Below are positions 44,683 through 53,117 of a stretch of 64,000 nt of DNA, one piece after another (within the stretch, counting starts at the first letter, position 1; the number at the start of each line of letters is the position of its first letter). This DNA comes from Microbacterium sp. Its GTDB lineage: Bacteria; Actinomycetota; Actinomycetes; Actinomycetales; Microbacteriaceae. The notes below the pieces were generated by a model. It did no database searches, had not been told where the DNA came from, and worked only from the letters and a program-made list of their open reading frames with translations. A program made the translations under genes and the position numbers. Location of the stretch: positions 16,411-80,410 of the forward strand of contig QFPM01000016.1 of the NCBI GenBank assembly GCA_003248655.1. The letters are read 5' to 3'.

Positions 44683-44810
44683 ATGCCCCAGGGTAGAAGC
44701 AGCATCCCTGCTATGAATCCCCCGCCGGGCGGATCTGCTGACAAGTTGAGTGGCAGCGCTGATAGTGCGCATGGCCGCGGACACTCCCGGTGCGCGGCCG
44801 CGGATTCGTA

Positions 44811-44911
44811 ACAACTGTCGTGAGACGGATCACTGCGTTGGCTCGAACGCTCGAGTGAGAAAACCCCAGGTGAGCAGCTCCACGATCTGACAACTCTCGT
44901 GAGATCCGACA
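44811..44911 (-). repeat. right end of Tn0
   Basis: ACAACTGTCGTGAGA (44811) and ACAACTCTCGTGAGA (44890) are two inverted copies of the Tn0 left-end unit, and the terminus is TCCGACA at 44911. TCCGT directly after repeats the left flank. Confidence 0.8.
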
Positions 44912-44917
44912 TCCGTG

Positions 44918-44930
44918 TGTCGTGTCTCAT
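44918..44930 (+). mobile_element. detached 13-base left tip of Tn3
   Basis: TGTCGTGTCTCAT here, followed after the Tn2 insertion by GTCCGATGACA at 63188, rebuilds a 24-base end identical to 34383-34406. The last five bases (CTCAT) are the Tn2 target duplication. Confidence 0.7.
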
Positions 44931-44942
44931 TGTCCGACGCCA

Positions 44943-45025
44943 CGCAAGTTGTCAGTAGCGCCAAGTGAGTTGTCAGTAGCGCCAACCACGTGTCATCCGC
45001 GCCATTGAATCTGTCAGTTGTTCGG
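44943..45025 (+). repeat. sub-terminal TnsB-type repeats, left end of Tn2
   Basis: Four 20-21-base units: AAGTTGTCAGTAGCGCCA, GAGTTGTCAGTAGCGCCA, CACGTGTCATCCGCGCCA and a diverged AATCTGTCAGTTGTTCGG. The unit differs from that of Tn1 and Tn3, so Tn2 has its own transposase specificity. Confidence 0.87.
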
Positions 45026-45133
45026 CGCGTCGCGCAACGCTCCAGCCGCCCGCCGACGTAGCTTGGCGCCGAGCACGTACCCGAAGTACGCACTGTCAGG
45101 CTCACGATCCTCGACCACGAGAGACCTCGCACG

Positions 45134-45892
45134 GTGATCCTGACAACCTTCACGCCATCCGAGCACACCGCCACGGAACTCGCAGCTGCGACTGTCGAGG
45201 TGAAGTACGGCGGCCGGGTGTGCGATATCGGGCCCGATCAAGTTTGCGAACTCGAGTTGTCGCGCATCTCTCCGATCCGGATATCCAAGGCGTACCCGGG
45301 GCGGGAGAACTACTCCGGCGTGTACTGGTCGGCGACGACGGGACGCCACCATTGGTTCGAGTCGCTGTACGAGAAGACGGCGCTGTCGGTTCTCGATCGC
45401 GATCCCGCCGTGGTCGACATTGCCACGCAGCCATTCAAGCTTCGCTGGGGCAGCTTGGGCATGGCGCACTTCCCAGACTTCCTCATCCGCAGGTCGGACG
45501 GCTCGCGGCTCATCGTCGACGTTCGTCCCCGCCGACGAATCAAAGCGCGAGACGCCGAACTCTTCGCGATCACGGCGGCGTGGGCCGCCTCGCTCGAGAT
45601 GGACTACCGCCTGTTTGCGGACCTCACGAAGGTTGAGGATTGGAACCTTCGTCTTCTCTCCGGCTACCGCCACTCGCGCTGGGCATGCCCTGCGCCGGTC
45701 GCGGAGATGCTCACCGCCCGCCGAGGAGAGGCGCGCACGCTCCGCGACTGGGCGTCGCGCTTCGACGGAACCAGCAGCCCCGCGCGTGGCTTGCTCCTCA
45801 CGGCGATCTGGCATGGAGCGCTCGAGGTGGATCTCGGGCGCCGTCTCGAGTTCGAATCCGTTGCAGTGTGCACAGGGAGGGGATGGGGATGA
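45134..45892 (+). CDS. tnsA: TnsA-like protein with Lys to Arg change
   Basis: A 252-residue TnsA homologue: Glu76 in WFESLYEK, Asp115 in FPDFLI and the third position in IVDVRP, where Arg131 replaces the catalytic Lys. The change is shared with the Tn3 copy. It may still bind its partners, but 5'-strand cutting may be altered, which would favour cointegrates. The GTG start has no strong ribosome-binding site. It is followed by tnsB with ATGA overlap. Confidence 0.85.
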   Translation: MILTTFTPSEHTATELAAATVEVKYGGRVCDIGPDQVCELELSRISPIRISKAYPGRENYSGVYWSATTGRHHWFESLYEKTALSVLDRDPAVVDIATQPFKLRWGSLGMAHFPDFLIRRSDGSRLIVDVRPRRRIKARDAELFAITAAWAASLEMDYRLFADLTKVEDWNLRLLSGYRHSRWACPAPVAEMLTARRGEARTLRDWASRFDGTSSPARGLLLTAIWHGALEVDLGRRLEFESVAVCTGRGWG

Positions 45893-47961
45893 ATCTGGGA
45901 CTTGGAGACCGTCTGGTCTGGGACGGAGTGGTGTTTGAACTGATCGCGTACGACGCTGCGTCGGCTCGTCTGCGCGCTGTTGACGAGGGGTACGTTCGCG
46001 TGGTCCTCATCAACGAGTTGCAGCGGGACCCATCGGTCGAGTGGCCTCAACGAGAAGTTCGTCAGGTGCGCACGTTCGATCCGCAGTCGCTGAAAGCGTT
46101 GCCCTTGCCCCAACAGGCCAAGATCCAACTGTGGCTACCGCACGTGACCCGGCTCGATCAGTACCTGAGGTCAGCGCGAAGAGACGCAGATGAGACGAGC
46201 CGAATCATCGCCGAGATCGTGCGTAGCGTCGGCCAACTGACGCCGGGCGGCTCTGTCGATCCGCGCACCGTCTGGCGAAAGCTGCAGGCTTACCGGGACT
46301 TCGGTGCGCTGGGTCTCATTGACAAGCGGTACAGGGGGAGAGAGGCGAAGGCGCGCGACCCTCTTCTCCTCGAGATCGTCGCCGCTGTGTGCCGCGACGC
46401 CGACAAGCAATCCACCGGCACGCGCGGGCGGGTCATCGACGACATCCTGTACGCCATCGCTGACCGGTACGGAGATAATCCGCCGTTCGCCATTCCGAGT
46501 GAGCGCACCTTCGACCGCATCGTCAGCGAGATGCCTCGAGCGAAGCATCTAACGCGGTCCGCCAAGACGCGCGCCTCCCTGGCCAACCGCCCGCAACGCG
46601 AGTTTCAGCAGCACGAGTCGCCGCGCCTCGGAGAACACACCCAGATCGACACGACCAAGTTCGACGCGGAGATCACGCTGGACAACGGGCGCGTGACGAC
46701 GCGAAACGGGGTCGAGCGCCCGGAGATGACCATCCTGCTCGAGATCCGAAGTCGCACACCGATGGCGGCGGTGCTCCGAGCCGGCGGGACGAAGTCCGTC
46801 GACCTCGTGACCCTGCTCGCCCGCGCACTCACGCCATACGAGCGACGACCCCAAGGCGCGCGCGAGACGCGGGAGCTGGTGTCAGCGGCGTGGGCCGATC
46901 CGCACGGGATCAGTCAGGAGGAGCTCGATCGCTATCGATCGATGGTGCCGGTGATCTTCCCAGAGAACATCACTGTCGACCACGGCAAGATCTTCACATC
47001 GACGGCATTCACCGAGGCCTGCGAGCGGTTGGGGATCTCGATCATCGAGTGCAACCCGTACACACCCACGGGAAAGCCGCATGTCGAGGCGAACTTCGGT
47101 TCGGTAGCCGAACAGTTCGCGCAGTACCTTCGCAGTCACGTGGGCCGAAGCGTCGAGCACCGGGGAAAGGGCGACGCACCGCATCCACCTCCGACGCTCC
47201 TGCAAGCTCAGGAGTTGCTCGATGACTGGATCGCTGTCCACTGGATGCACCGTCCCCATGATGGGCTGCGTGACCCGCTGCGTCCGAGTCGCGCGCTTAC
47301 GCCCATGGAGACCGTCACCCTGCTGCGGCAGATCACTCCTGACCTGCCTGTCCCATTCGGACGCGAGGAGTACATCGGTCTGCTCCCACGCGAGGATCGG
47401 ACGATCCAGGACTACGGCGTCAACATCGGCCGGCGTCGATACTCCTCGCGACGCTTGCGTGACATCGTTGCCGTGACCCCGAATGCCGCCGGTCGGAAGT
47501 GGACCATTCGTCGCGACCCGTTCAACCTCTATACGGTCTGGCTCGAGTACGGCGAGGAGTTCATTCCGCTTCTGTGGAAATCGGGGGATGCCGAGATGCC
47601 CTTTCGGGATGAAGTGCATCGCCAGCTCCGGTCAAGCGACGGAACGCAGGGCGTTGACTCGCGACGGGTCTCCGCTGCCCTCAAGGAGGGCATCCGCCGC
47701 GGTCGGTTTGGTGATCCGCACGCCGAACGGGCAGACGCGCGAGCACGTGCCGCGATGTCCGATCCGATGGCGCTGTCGAGTCCACACGTAGAGCCGCCGA
47801 CCGACGATGACGCCACTGACCAGGCCGAGTCCAGGGGCAAGCGGTTCAGGCGCACCGGCGGCAACGGCTTCCTCGAGGCCGGCGATGATGAGGGCCTTTG
47901 GGCGGAGTCGGGCGGATTCAGCAGCCAAACAGAAGAAACGCGAGGGCGGATCGATGGTTGA
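45889..47961 (+). CDS. tnsB: TnsB-like DDE transposase
   Basis: A 690-residue DDE transposase with Asp254 (TQIDTT), Asp364 (TVDHGK) and Glu400 (PHVEAN), the last pair separated by 35 residues. Helical end-binding domains precede and a beta-barrel (QDYGVNIGRRRYSS) and acidic tail follow. It is divergent from the Tn1 TnsB, in line with its different end repeats. ATGs at 45883 and 45889 are both possible; the latter has better spacing from GGGAGGG. Confidence 0.93.
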   Translation: MNLGLGDRLVWDGVVFELIAYDAASARLRAVDEGYVRVVLINELQRDPSVEWPQREVRQVRTFDPQSLKALPLPQQAKIQLWLPHVTRLDQYLRSARRDADETSRIIAEIVRSVGQLTPGGSVDPRTVWRKLQAYRDFGALGLIDKRYRGREAKARDPLLLEIVAAVCRDADKQSTGTRGRVIDDILYAIADRYGDNPPFAIPSERTFDRIVSEMPRAKHLTRSAKTRASLANRPQREFQQHESPRLGEHTQIDTTKFDAEITLDNGRVTTRNGVERPEMTILLEIRSRTPMAAVLRAGGTKSVDLVTLLARALTPYERRPQGARETRELVSAAWADPHGISQEELDRYRSMVPVIFPENITVDHGKIFTSTAFTEACERLGISIIECNPYTPTGKPHVEANFGSVAEQFAQYLRSHVGRSVEHRGKGDAPHPPPTLLQAQELLDDWIAVHWMHRPHDGLRDPLRPSRALTPMETVTLLRQITPDLPVPFGREEYIGLLPREDRTIQDYGVNIGRRRYSSRRLRDIVAVTPNAAGRKWTIRRDPFNLYTVWLEYGEEFIPLLWKSGDAEMPFRDEVHRQLRSSDGTQGVDSRRVSAALKEGIRRGRFGDPHAERADARARAAMSDPMALSSPHVEPPTDDDATDQAESRGKRFRRTGGNGFLEAGDDEGLWAESGGFSSQTEETRGRIDG

Positions 47962-48994
47962 TCTGAGTGTCGGGTCGCTCAAGAAGCCAAACTGGCAGAC
48001 GAAGGAGGGATGGTCCGACTTCGTGGGCGAGCAACTCATCGAGCCAGAGGTCATGACTCGCAAAGCCCTTGACGCGCTCACCGAAGACGAGCGAACTACG
48101 TACTGCCTTCGACGTCTCGACTTCATGGCGAACGGTCGCATCTCTCTCACCGCGGAGGTCAAGGCGATCAGGGACGAGCTTCGACTGCGGATGGTGGCGA
48201 ACGCTCGCAAGCGCGGCGGCAAGTTCGGCCTCATCATCAACGGTGTCCCCAACGCGGGGAAGTCGACGACCGTCACCCGCCTTGCGAAGGAGTTCGAGAT
48301 TCAGCGCCGAGTCCGCGGCAACCCGCGTGGCCAACGGAGTGTGATCCCAGTGATCTACGTGTCGACACCATCGGACTGCACTCCGAAGTCGCTGCTCGTA
48401 GAGTTCCACCACTTCCTCGGCCGGCCGACACGGCCACGGATGACGGCCCCGGAACTGCTCAACGGCCTGGCAGATGTCGTCGAGCGGTGCGGCACGGAGC
48501 TCATCATCATCGATGAGATCCACAACCTGAACCAGGACCGGCAGGGCGCATCGGATGCGACGAACTACCTTAAGCAGCTTTCCGAGAAGTGCCAGGCGAC
48601 GTTCGTCTATGTCGGCGCCAATGTCGAAGACACAGGACTTCTCGACGGAGGCTGGGCGGCCCAGGTGGCGACCCGGTTCAGGATCATGGACCTCGACGCA
48701 CACCAGTTGAACAATCAGCGCAATCGCGATCGATGGTGCGCGCTGCTCGAGGATCTGGAGGCCAACGCAAAGTTGGTTTCGCAGAAGACGGGCTCCATCG
48801 TCGACGACGCCGAGTTGCTCTGGGAAGCCAGCCACGGCCGGGTAGGCGAAGTGGCAGGCATTATCGAGCTGGCCGTGATCGAGGCCATGGAGTCGGAATC
48901 GGAGCGCCTCAACTTCAGTCGATTGCGCGCCGCGATGGATGACGAGCGACGCCGTCGTGCACGGCGCCAACTCGACGAGGGACCCGGTGAATGA
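47954..48994 (+). CDS. tnsC: TnsC-like AAA+ ATPase
   Basis: A 346-residue ATPase with Walker A NGVPNAGKSTT (Lys103), Walker B LIIIDEIHNLN (Asp187) and the same IYVSTPSDCTPK region as the Tn1 copy. The start MVDLSVGSLKKPNW overlaps tnsB by 8 bases and the stop overlaps tniQ by 4. It couples TniQ-chosen targets to TnsAB. Confidence 0.92.
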   Translation: MVDLSVGSLKKPNWQTKEGWSDFVGEQLIEPEVMTRKALDALTEDERTTYCLRRLDFMANGRISLTAEVKAIRDELRLRMVANARKRGGKFGLIINGVPNAGKSTTVTRLAKEFEIQRRVRGNPRGQRSVIPVIYVSTPSDCTPKSLLVEFHHFLGRPTRPRMTAPELLNGLADVVERCGTELIIIDEIHNLNQDRQGASDATNYLKQLSEKCQATFVYVGANVEDTGLLDGGWAAQVATRFRIMDLDAHQLNNQRNRDRWCALLEDLEANAKLVSQKTGSIVDDAELLWEASHGRVGEVAGIIELAVIEAMESESERLNFSRLRAAMDDERRRRARRQLDEGPGE

Positions 48995-50223
48995 CCCGGC
49001 CTGTCGCGCTTCCTGTCTCCGTCCGACCGCTCTCCGGAGAGACCGTCGTCGGCTATGTCGGGCGACTTGCTCCCGCCAACGGTCTAACCTTTCGCGATCT
49101 GCGGCTTCACATCCGAGACCTCGGCAAGCTGCCGGAGACGAATCCCGACGTCGAGAAGGTTCCGAGGCTCGTCGAGGCGCTCGGAGGGCTCGCAGCGGGT
49201 CACTTCGAGAAGCACGCGAGGACGCACTGCATGTTCGTGAGGTGTAGCCACTACGGGTGGCGTCCGGGCAGGTGCCGGCGGTGCTCTCAACTCCAGACGC
49301 CGCGCTCCGAGTGTCTGCGATGCTCAGCGGGAACGCCGACCACAACGCGGAGACGCGGGGGCGCAGTCTGTCTACATCATCGCCGCTGGCATCTCTCCGG
49401 ACGTGACATCGACGTGGCCAGGTACTCGGAGTTCGGTCGAGCAGAGCGATGGATGAGCGGAAAGCTCTGGTTCCACGGCATCGCCCTCCACACCGGGGAA
49501 CTGCAACTCGCGGTGAGGCTTCTCCTTGCGGCGCTTCGGGACTCGCCCGACGCCGCAGAGCGCGCGCAACTACGCGCCAACGAGTTCGGCGTCTCGCTTG
49601 AAGGGGCGTACGAAGACGCTCTGCTGTGCGTCTACCCCGAGGCGGTCGCGCTCACCGGCATCCTCATCGATCCGGAGTATCTGAGATACCTGCTGAGCCC
49701 GCGATACAAGTCGCGGGATCAGGTCGAGATCATGCAAGCGGCTGTGGCAGGTGTGCTGGGAGGAACGGGCGGTCGGCACCTGCGGGACATCTCGCGGCTG
49801 GTCGTAGAGCGAAGCCAAGATGCCGTCATGGCAGCCTACGGAGCCAAGAAGGCGTACGGGGTGAAGACCATCAGTTGCGGCCTCGATAAGGCGCTCCTCG
49901 CTTCGGCTCGGTCCAACAGGGCGTGCCTTCTGCGTCACCTCGATACAGTGCGCATGCCGAGCAGTTGGGACGCGCCACCATCCTGGGGAGCGCCGCGCAA
50001 CTCCATCCTGAATCGAGCGCGCTTGCTGCCCGACGACCTCGACCTTCCGCTACCCGCGCCGTCACGCGACTCGAGTGGCTCAGCTGACGTCGACGGAGAA
50101 GCCCGGTCGGATTACCGTGTCATGCCCGAACACGACACTGATGGCGCCGGCGCGCGCCCACGACACGATGAGCCATTGGCGGACAAGCGCGAGCTGGTGC
50201 TGACGCTCGGGGAGCGGGCGTGA
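48991..50223 (+). CDS. tniQ: TniQ-family target selector
   Basis: A 410-residue TniQ protein: VRPLSGETVVGYVGRLAPAN at the start, then zinc ligands CRRCSQLQ...CLRCSAG. Compared with the Tn1 copy it has about 50 extra C-terminal residues that are polar and charged. Those overlap an antisense gene from 50451, so the natural stop may be older and the tail a read-through extension. Confidence 0.85.
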   Translation: MTRPVALPVSVRPLSGETVVGYVGRLAPANGLTFRDLRLHIRDLGKLPETNPDVEKVPRLVEALGGLAAGHFEKHARTHCMFVRCSHYGWRPGRCRRCSQLQTPRSECLRCSAGTPTTTRRRGGAVCLHHRRWHLSGRDIDVARYSEFGRAERWMSGKLWFHGIALHTGELQLAVRLLLAALRDSPDAAERAQLRANEFGVSLEGAYEDALLCVYPEAVALTGILIDPEYLRYLLSPRYKSRDQVEIMQAAVAGVLGGTGGRHLRDISRLVVERSQDAVMAAYGAKKAYGVKTISCGLDKALLASARSNRACLLRHLDTVRMPSSWDAPPSWGAPRNSILNRARLLPDDLDLPLPAPSRDSSGSADVDGEARSDYRVMPEHDTDGAGARPRHDEPLADKRELVLTLGERA

Positions 50224-50451
50224 CGGGTCGTCAATGACCTCGCGCCAGTCATCGGGCGCGAACATCGCGGCCAGGAGTTCATCACAGGTTGGTCCCTGTG
50301 CATGCTCATCCCACCAGTCTCGCGTCGTCTCGTAGGCGTGCGCCGCGAGAGACGAGCCATTGGGTTCGGCAAGAAGATTGAGTAGAGCATCGAGGAACGG
50401 ATCTGGCGTGAGGGTGCCGAAGGCTGGGTGCTCCGCCAGTTCACGCGTCAT
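50080..50451 (-). CDS. uncharacterised small protein, antisense to the tniQ tail
   Basis: A 123-residue acidic protein, not recognised. MTRELAEHPAFGTLTPDPFLDALLNLL and DELLAAMFAPDDWREVIDDP have natural amphipathic composition, better than the opposite-strand tail of tniQ that it overlaps by 144 bases. It could be a regulator or an orphan antitoxin-like gene at the start of the defence cargo. Low certainty. Confidence 0.5.
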   Translation of the reverse strand: MTRELAEHPAFGTLTPDPFLDALLNLLAEPNGSSLAAHAYETTRDWWDEHAQGPTCDELLAAMFAPDDWREVIDDPSRPLPERQHQLALVRQWLIVSWARAGAISVVFGHDTVIRPGFSVDVS

Positions 50452-50512
50452 GATCGCAGATTGCCATACCGATTAGGCCATACGGAGCAAGCCTCGCCGT
50501 GAACCTGAGAAG

Positions 50513-50794
50513 GTGCGTAGCGCGTCGTCCTCGAGCCCGGAGTGGGATGCCTACGCTCGGGCCATCGGAACGAACATTCAGCGTCAGCGTGTGGCTCGCG
50601 GCTACAGTCAGGATCGCGTTGCCTACGAGGCGAACCTGAGCAGGTACACATACCAGAAGCTCGAGAAGGGCGAGTCAAGGCCGGGCACACCCGCCAATCC
50701 GAGACTGATGACTCTCCTCGCGATCGCGCAGGTGCTCGGTGTTGACCTTGGCGATCTACTGCCGGCCTCCGCGCCGGATCTTTCAGCCAGATAG
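50513..50794 (+). CDS. XRE-family helix-turn-helix protein
   Basis: A 93-residue DNA-binding protein: IGTNIQRQRVARGYSQDRVAYEANLSRYTYQKLEKGESRP is a classical Cro/C1 HTH, and LLAIAQVLGVDLGDLL closes the domain. It resembles restriction-modification controller proteins and could time expression of the type I system downstream. The start is a GTG without a clear ribosome-binding site; an internal start is possible. Confidence 0.85.
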   Translation: MRSASSSSPEWDAYARAIGTNIQRQRVARGYSQDRVAYEANLSRYTYQKLEKGESRPGTPANPRLMTLLAIAQVLGVDLGDLLPASAPDLSAR

Positions 50795-50926
50795 TCGACT
50801 CTCGGGGCCCGAAACTCGCATCCACGCGCACCTCGCGCCGTCGTCGGAGTCGACGGGGCTCGATAGCGGCGTGGACATCTCCGTCGTTAGATGCGAAACT
50901 ACTCGGTTCGAAATCGGGAGGTTGCA

Positions 50927-51388
50927 ATGCGGGTCGAAGGCCAGTCAGAGGATTGGGAACGCATCATCAGGGGGATGATCGAGCGCTCCAGGGAGACGGC
51001 GCCATCCGAGCCCGGCGTCTACAAGATGCCGTGCGGTGAGTGCGTGGTCGACTTCTTCATCACCGCCGAGGGAGTGGAGCATTGGCTCGTCGCAGGTGAC
51101 GGCCGCTCCTACACGCGGGAGTCGGTCGTGGTAGCGCGTCACGGAGCGCATCCCTGGGTGCGTCTCTACTCGCTCGCCGACGCCGCAGCGGAGATCGCAC
51201 GGCTCGCCGCGTTGGGCGAAGGTGATCTGGATCGCGTAGTCGAGGACTTGATCGAGTCGATCGACGATCGCGAGGTCGAGAGCGTTGTGCGTGAACGTGC
51301 CGGGATGCGCGAGGTGCCGCTTGCGGAAATCGCTGATCGCTTCGGGATCGAACTCGGCGATGAGCGGGACCCAACTCCCGACGCGTGA
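50927..51388 (+). CDS. uncharacterised protein upstream of hsdM
   Basis: A 153-residue soluble acidic protein not recognised. GVYKMPCGECVVDFFITAEGVEHWLVAGDG looks like a beta-rich N-terminal domain with a CGEC pair, followed by helices. The ATG has a good ribosome-binding site (GGGAGGTTGCA). Placed between the XRE and hsdM genes, it belongs to the defence cargo. Function unknown. Confidence 0.65.
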   Translation: MRVEGQSEDWERIIRGMIERSRETAPSEPGVYKMPCGECVVDFFITAEGVEHWLVAGDGRSYTRESVVVARHGAHPWVRLYSLADAAAEIARLAALGEGDLDRVVEDLIESIDDREVESVVRERAGMREVPLAEIADRFGIELGDERDPTPDA

Positions 51389-51545
51389 GCGGAAGTCTGT
51401 CAGGAAGGAGATGGTGACCCTCACCGTTCGCCCGTTCGCCACGCGCGACCTCCATCCCGGACCACGTCCGCGCCTCGCGATAACGTGACATTCATCCCGT
51501 GTAGTGAGAGTCAGGAGCTACGGTGCTCCGTCGAGAGAGTGTGAG

Positions 51546-53117
51546 ATGGCGCGAGTAGCGAAGCCGAAGCCCCAGAAGTCTCTGGAGCAGACTCTCTGGG
51601 AGGCTGCCGACAAGCTGCGTGGCAACCAGGAGCCGAGCGAGTACAAGCACGTCGTCCTCGGCCTGGTCTTCCTGAAGTACATCTCGGACCGCTTCGAGGA
51701 ACGTCGCCAGACCCTCGAATCCGAGCTGGTCGCAGACGGCATCAAGCCGGAGCGTTTGGCTAGCTTCCTCGAGGACCGCGATGAGTACTCCAGCCACAAC
51801 GTCTTCTGGGTGCCTGCCGACGCCCGCTGGGAGTACATCCAAGGCCGGGCCAAACTCTCCAGCGTCGGCGAGGACATCGACCGAGCAATGGACCTGGTTG
51901 AGAAGGAGAACGCCTCCATCCGTGGTGTCCTGCCTCGCAACTACGGCCGTGACGGCCTCGACAAGCGTCGCCTCGGCGAGCTGGTCGACCTGATCGGCTC
52001 CATCGGCTTCACCTCGACCGACGACCACGGTGCCGACGACGTGCTGGGACGGGTCTACGAGTACTTCCTCGGCCAGTTCGCGGGCAAGGAGACTGGCAAG
52101 GACGCCGGAGCCTTCTACACGCCTCGCTCGGTGGTCAAGACGCTGGTCGAGATGCTCGAGCCGTACAAGGGTCGCGTCTACGACCCGGCGGCCGGTTCGG
52201 GTGGCATGTTCGTGCAGTCCGCCGAGTTCGTGAAGGCCCACGGCGGCAAACGAACCGATATCTCCGTCTACGGCCAGGAGTTCACCGACACCACCTGGAA
52301 GCTCGCCAAGATGAACCTCGCCCTGCGAGGCATCGAGGCCGACCTCGGTACACACTCCGCCGACTCGTTTACCGAAGACCTCCACCCGGACCTGCGGGCC
52401 GACTTCGTCATTGCCAACCCGCCGTTCAACGTTTCGGACTGGTGGGACGCCAAGCTCGCAGACGACCCTCGCTGGAAGTACGGCACGCCGCCGCAGGGCA
52501 ACGCCAACTTCGCCTGGGTGCAGCACTTCGTCTACCACCTGAGCCCCAAGGGCAGCGCGGGCTTCGTGCTAGCCAATGGCTCGCTCAGCTCCAAGAGTGG
52601 AGGCGAGGGCGATATGCGCCGCAAGCTCGTCGAGGCGGGGCTGGTGGACTGCATCGTCGCGATGCCCGACAAGCTCTTCTTCAATACCGGAATCGCCGTT
52701 TCGCTCTGGTTCGTTTCCAAGGACCGACGCGGCAACGGTCACCGGGAGCGTGACGACGAGGTGCTGTTCATCGACGCCCGCAAGCTCGGTGACATGGAGA
52801 CCCGACGCCTGCGGGTGCTTTCCGACGATGACATCCAGAAGATCGCTGGCACCTACCACGCTTGGCGCAACCACGACGGTGGTTACGAGGACGTTCCGGG
52901 CTTCGCTAAGGCGGCCTCGCGTGAGGAGATCGCCGGCCACGACTTCGTCCTGAACCCCGGTCGCTATGTCGGCACCGAAGAAGCCGAAGCTGACGATGAA
53001 CCCATCGGCGAGAAGATCGAGCGCCTTACCGCCGAGCTGTTCGCCGAGTTCGACCGGGGACGGGAGCTGGAAAAGGGGATCCGTCGTGGACTTGAGAGGC
53101 TTGGCTATGCCGACTAG
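51546..53117 (+). CDS. hsdM: type I restriction methyltransferase subunit
   Basis: A 523-residue HsdM. An N-terminal helical domain (LEQTLWEAADKLRGNQEPSEYKHVVLGLVFLKYISD) is followed by motif I DPAAGSGG (Asp213) and motif IV NPPF (Asn291). It methylates adenine in the recognition site as an M2S complex with HsdS. The ATG at 51546 is chosen. HsdS starts 11 bases before its end. Confidence 0.95.
   Translation: MARVAKPKPQKSLEQTLWEAADKLRGNQEPSEYKHVVLGLVFLKYISDRFEERRQTLESELVADGIKPERLASFLEDRDEYSSHNVFWVPADARWEYIQGRAKLSSVGEDIDRAMDLVEKENASIRGVLPRNYGRDGLDKRRLGELVDLIGSIGFTSTDDHGADDVLGRVYEYFLGQFAGKETGKDAGAFYTPRSVVKTLVEMLEPYKGRVYDPAAGSGGMFVQSAEFVKAHGGKRTDISVYGQEFTDTTWKLAKMNLALRGIEADLGTHSADSFTEDLHPDLRADFVIANPPFNVSDWWDAKLADDPRWKYGTPPQGNANFAWVQHFVYHLSPKGSAGFVLANGSLSSKSGGEGDMRRKLVEAGLVDCIVAMPDKLFFNTGIAVSLWFVSKDRRGNGHRERDDEVLFIDARKLGDMETRRLRVLSDDDIQKIAGTYHAWRNHDGGYEDVPGFAKAASREEIAGHDFVLNPGRYVGTEEAEADDEPIGEKIERLTAELFAEFDRGRELEKGIRRGLERLGYAD

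Larger units (their letters stand above)
34383..44911. mobile_element. outer Tn7-like element Tn0 (interrupted, no own transposase)
   Basis: Left end TGTCGTG|TCTCAC (34383-34389, continued at 43704) and right end, read inward on the minus strand, share TGTCG, TCTCAC and AGTTGTC blocks at the same spacing. Five-base duplications TCCGT flank both ends (34378-34382 and 44912-44916). Removing the inner element leaves about 1.2 kb holding an acetyltransferase and a membrane protein. It lacks transposase genes, so it would need helper proteins. An alternative is a single element from 34383 to 44911. Confidence 0.75.

Noticed and set aside
34383..44911. A single simple element with the TGTCGTGTCTCA end only
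   Set aside because: Possible, but it leaves the perfect 12-bp repeats and the TCTCA duplication at 34390 and 43704 unexplained, so the nested reading is preferred.
38305..50223. CRISPR-associated transposon
   Set aside because: TniQ and TnsC are present, but no cas genes, repeats or guide-like sequence were found near either element.
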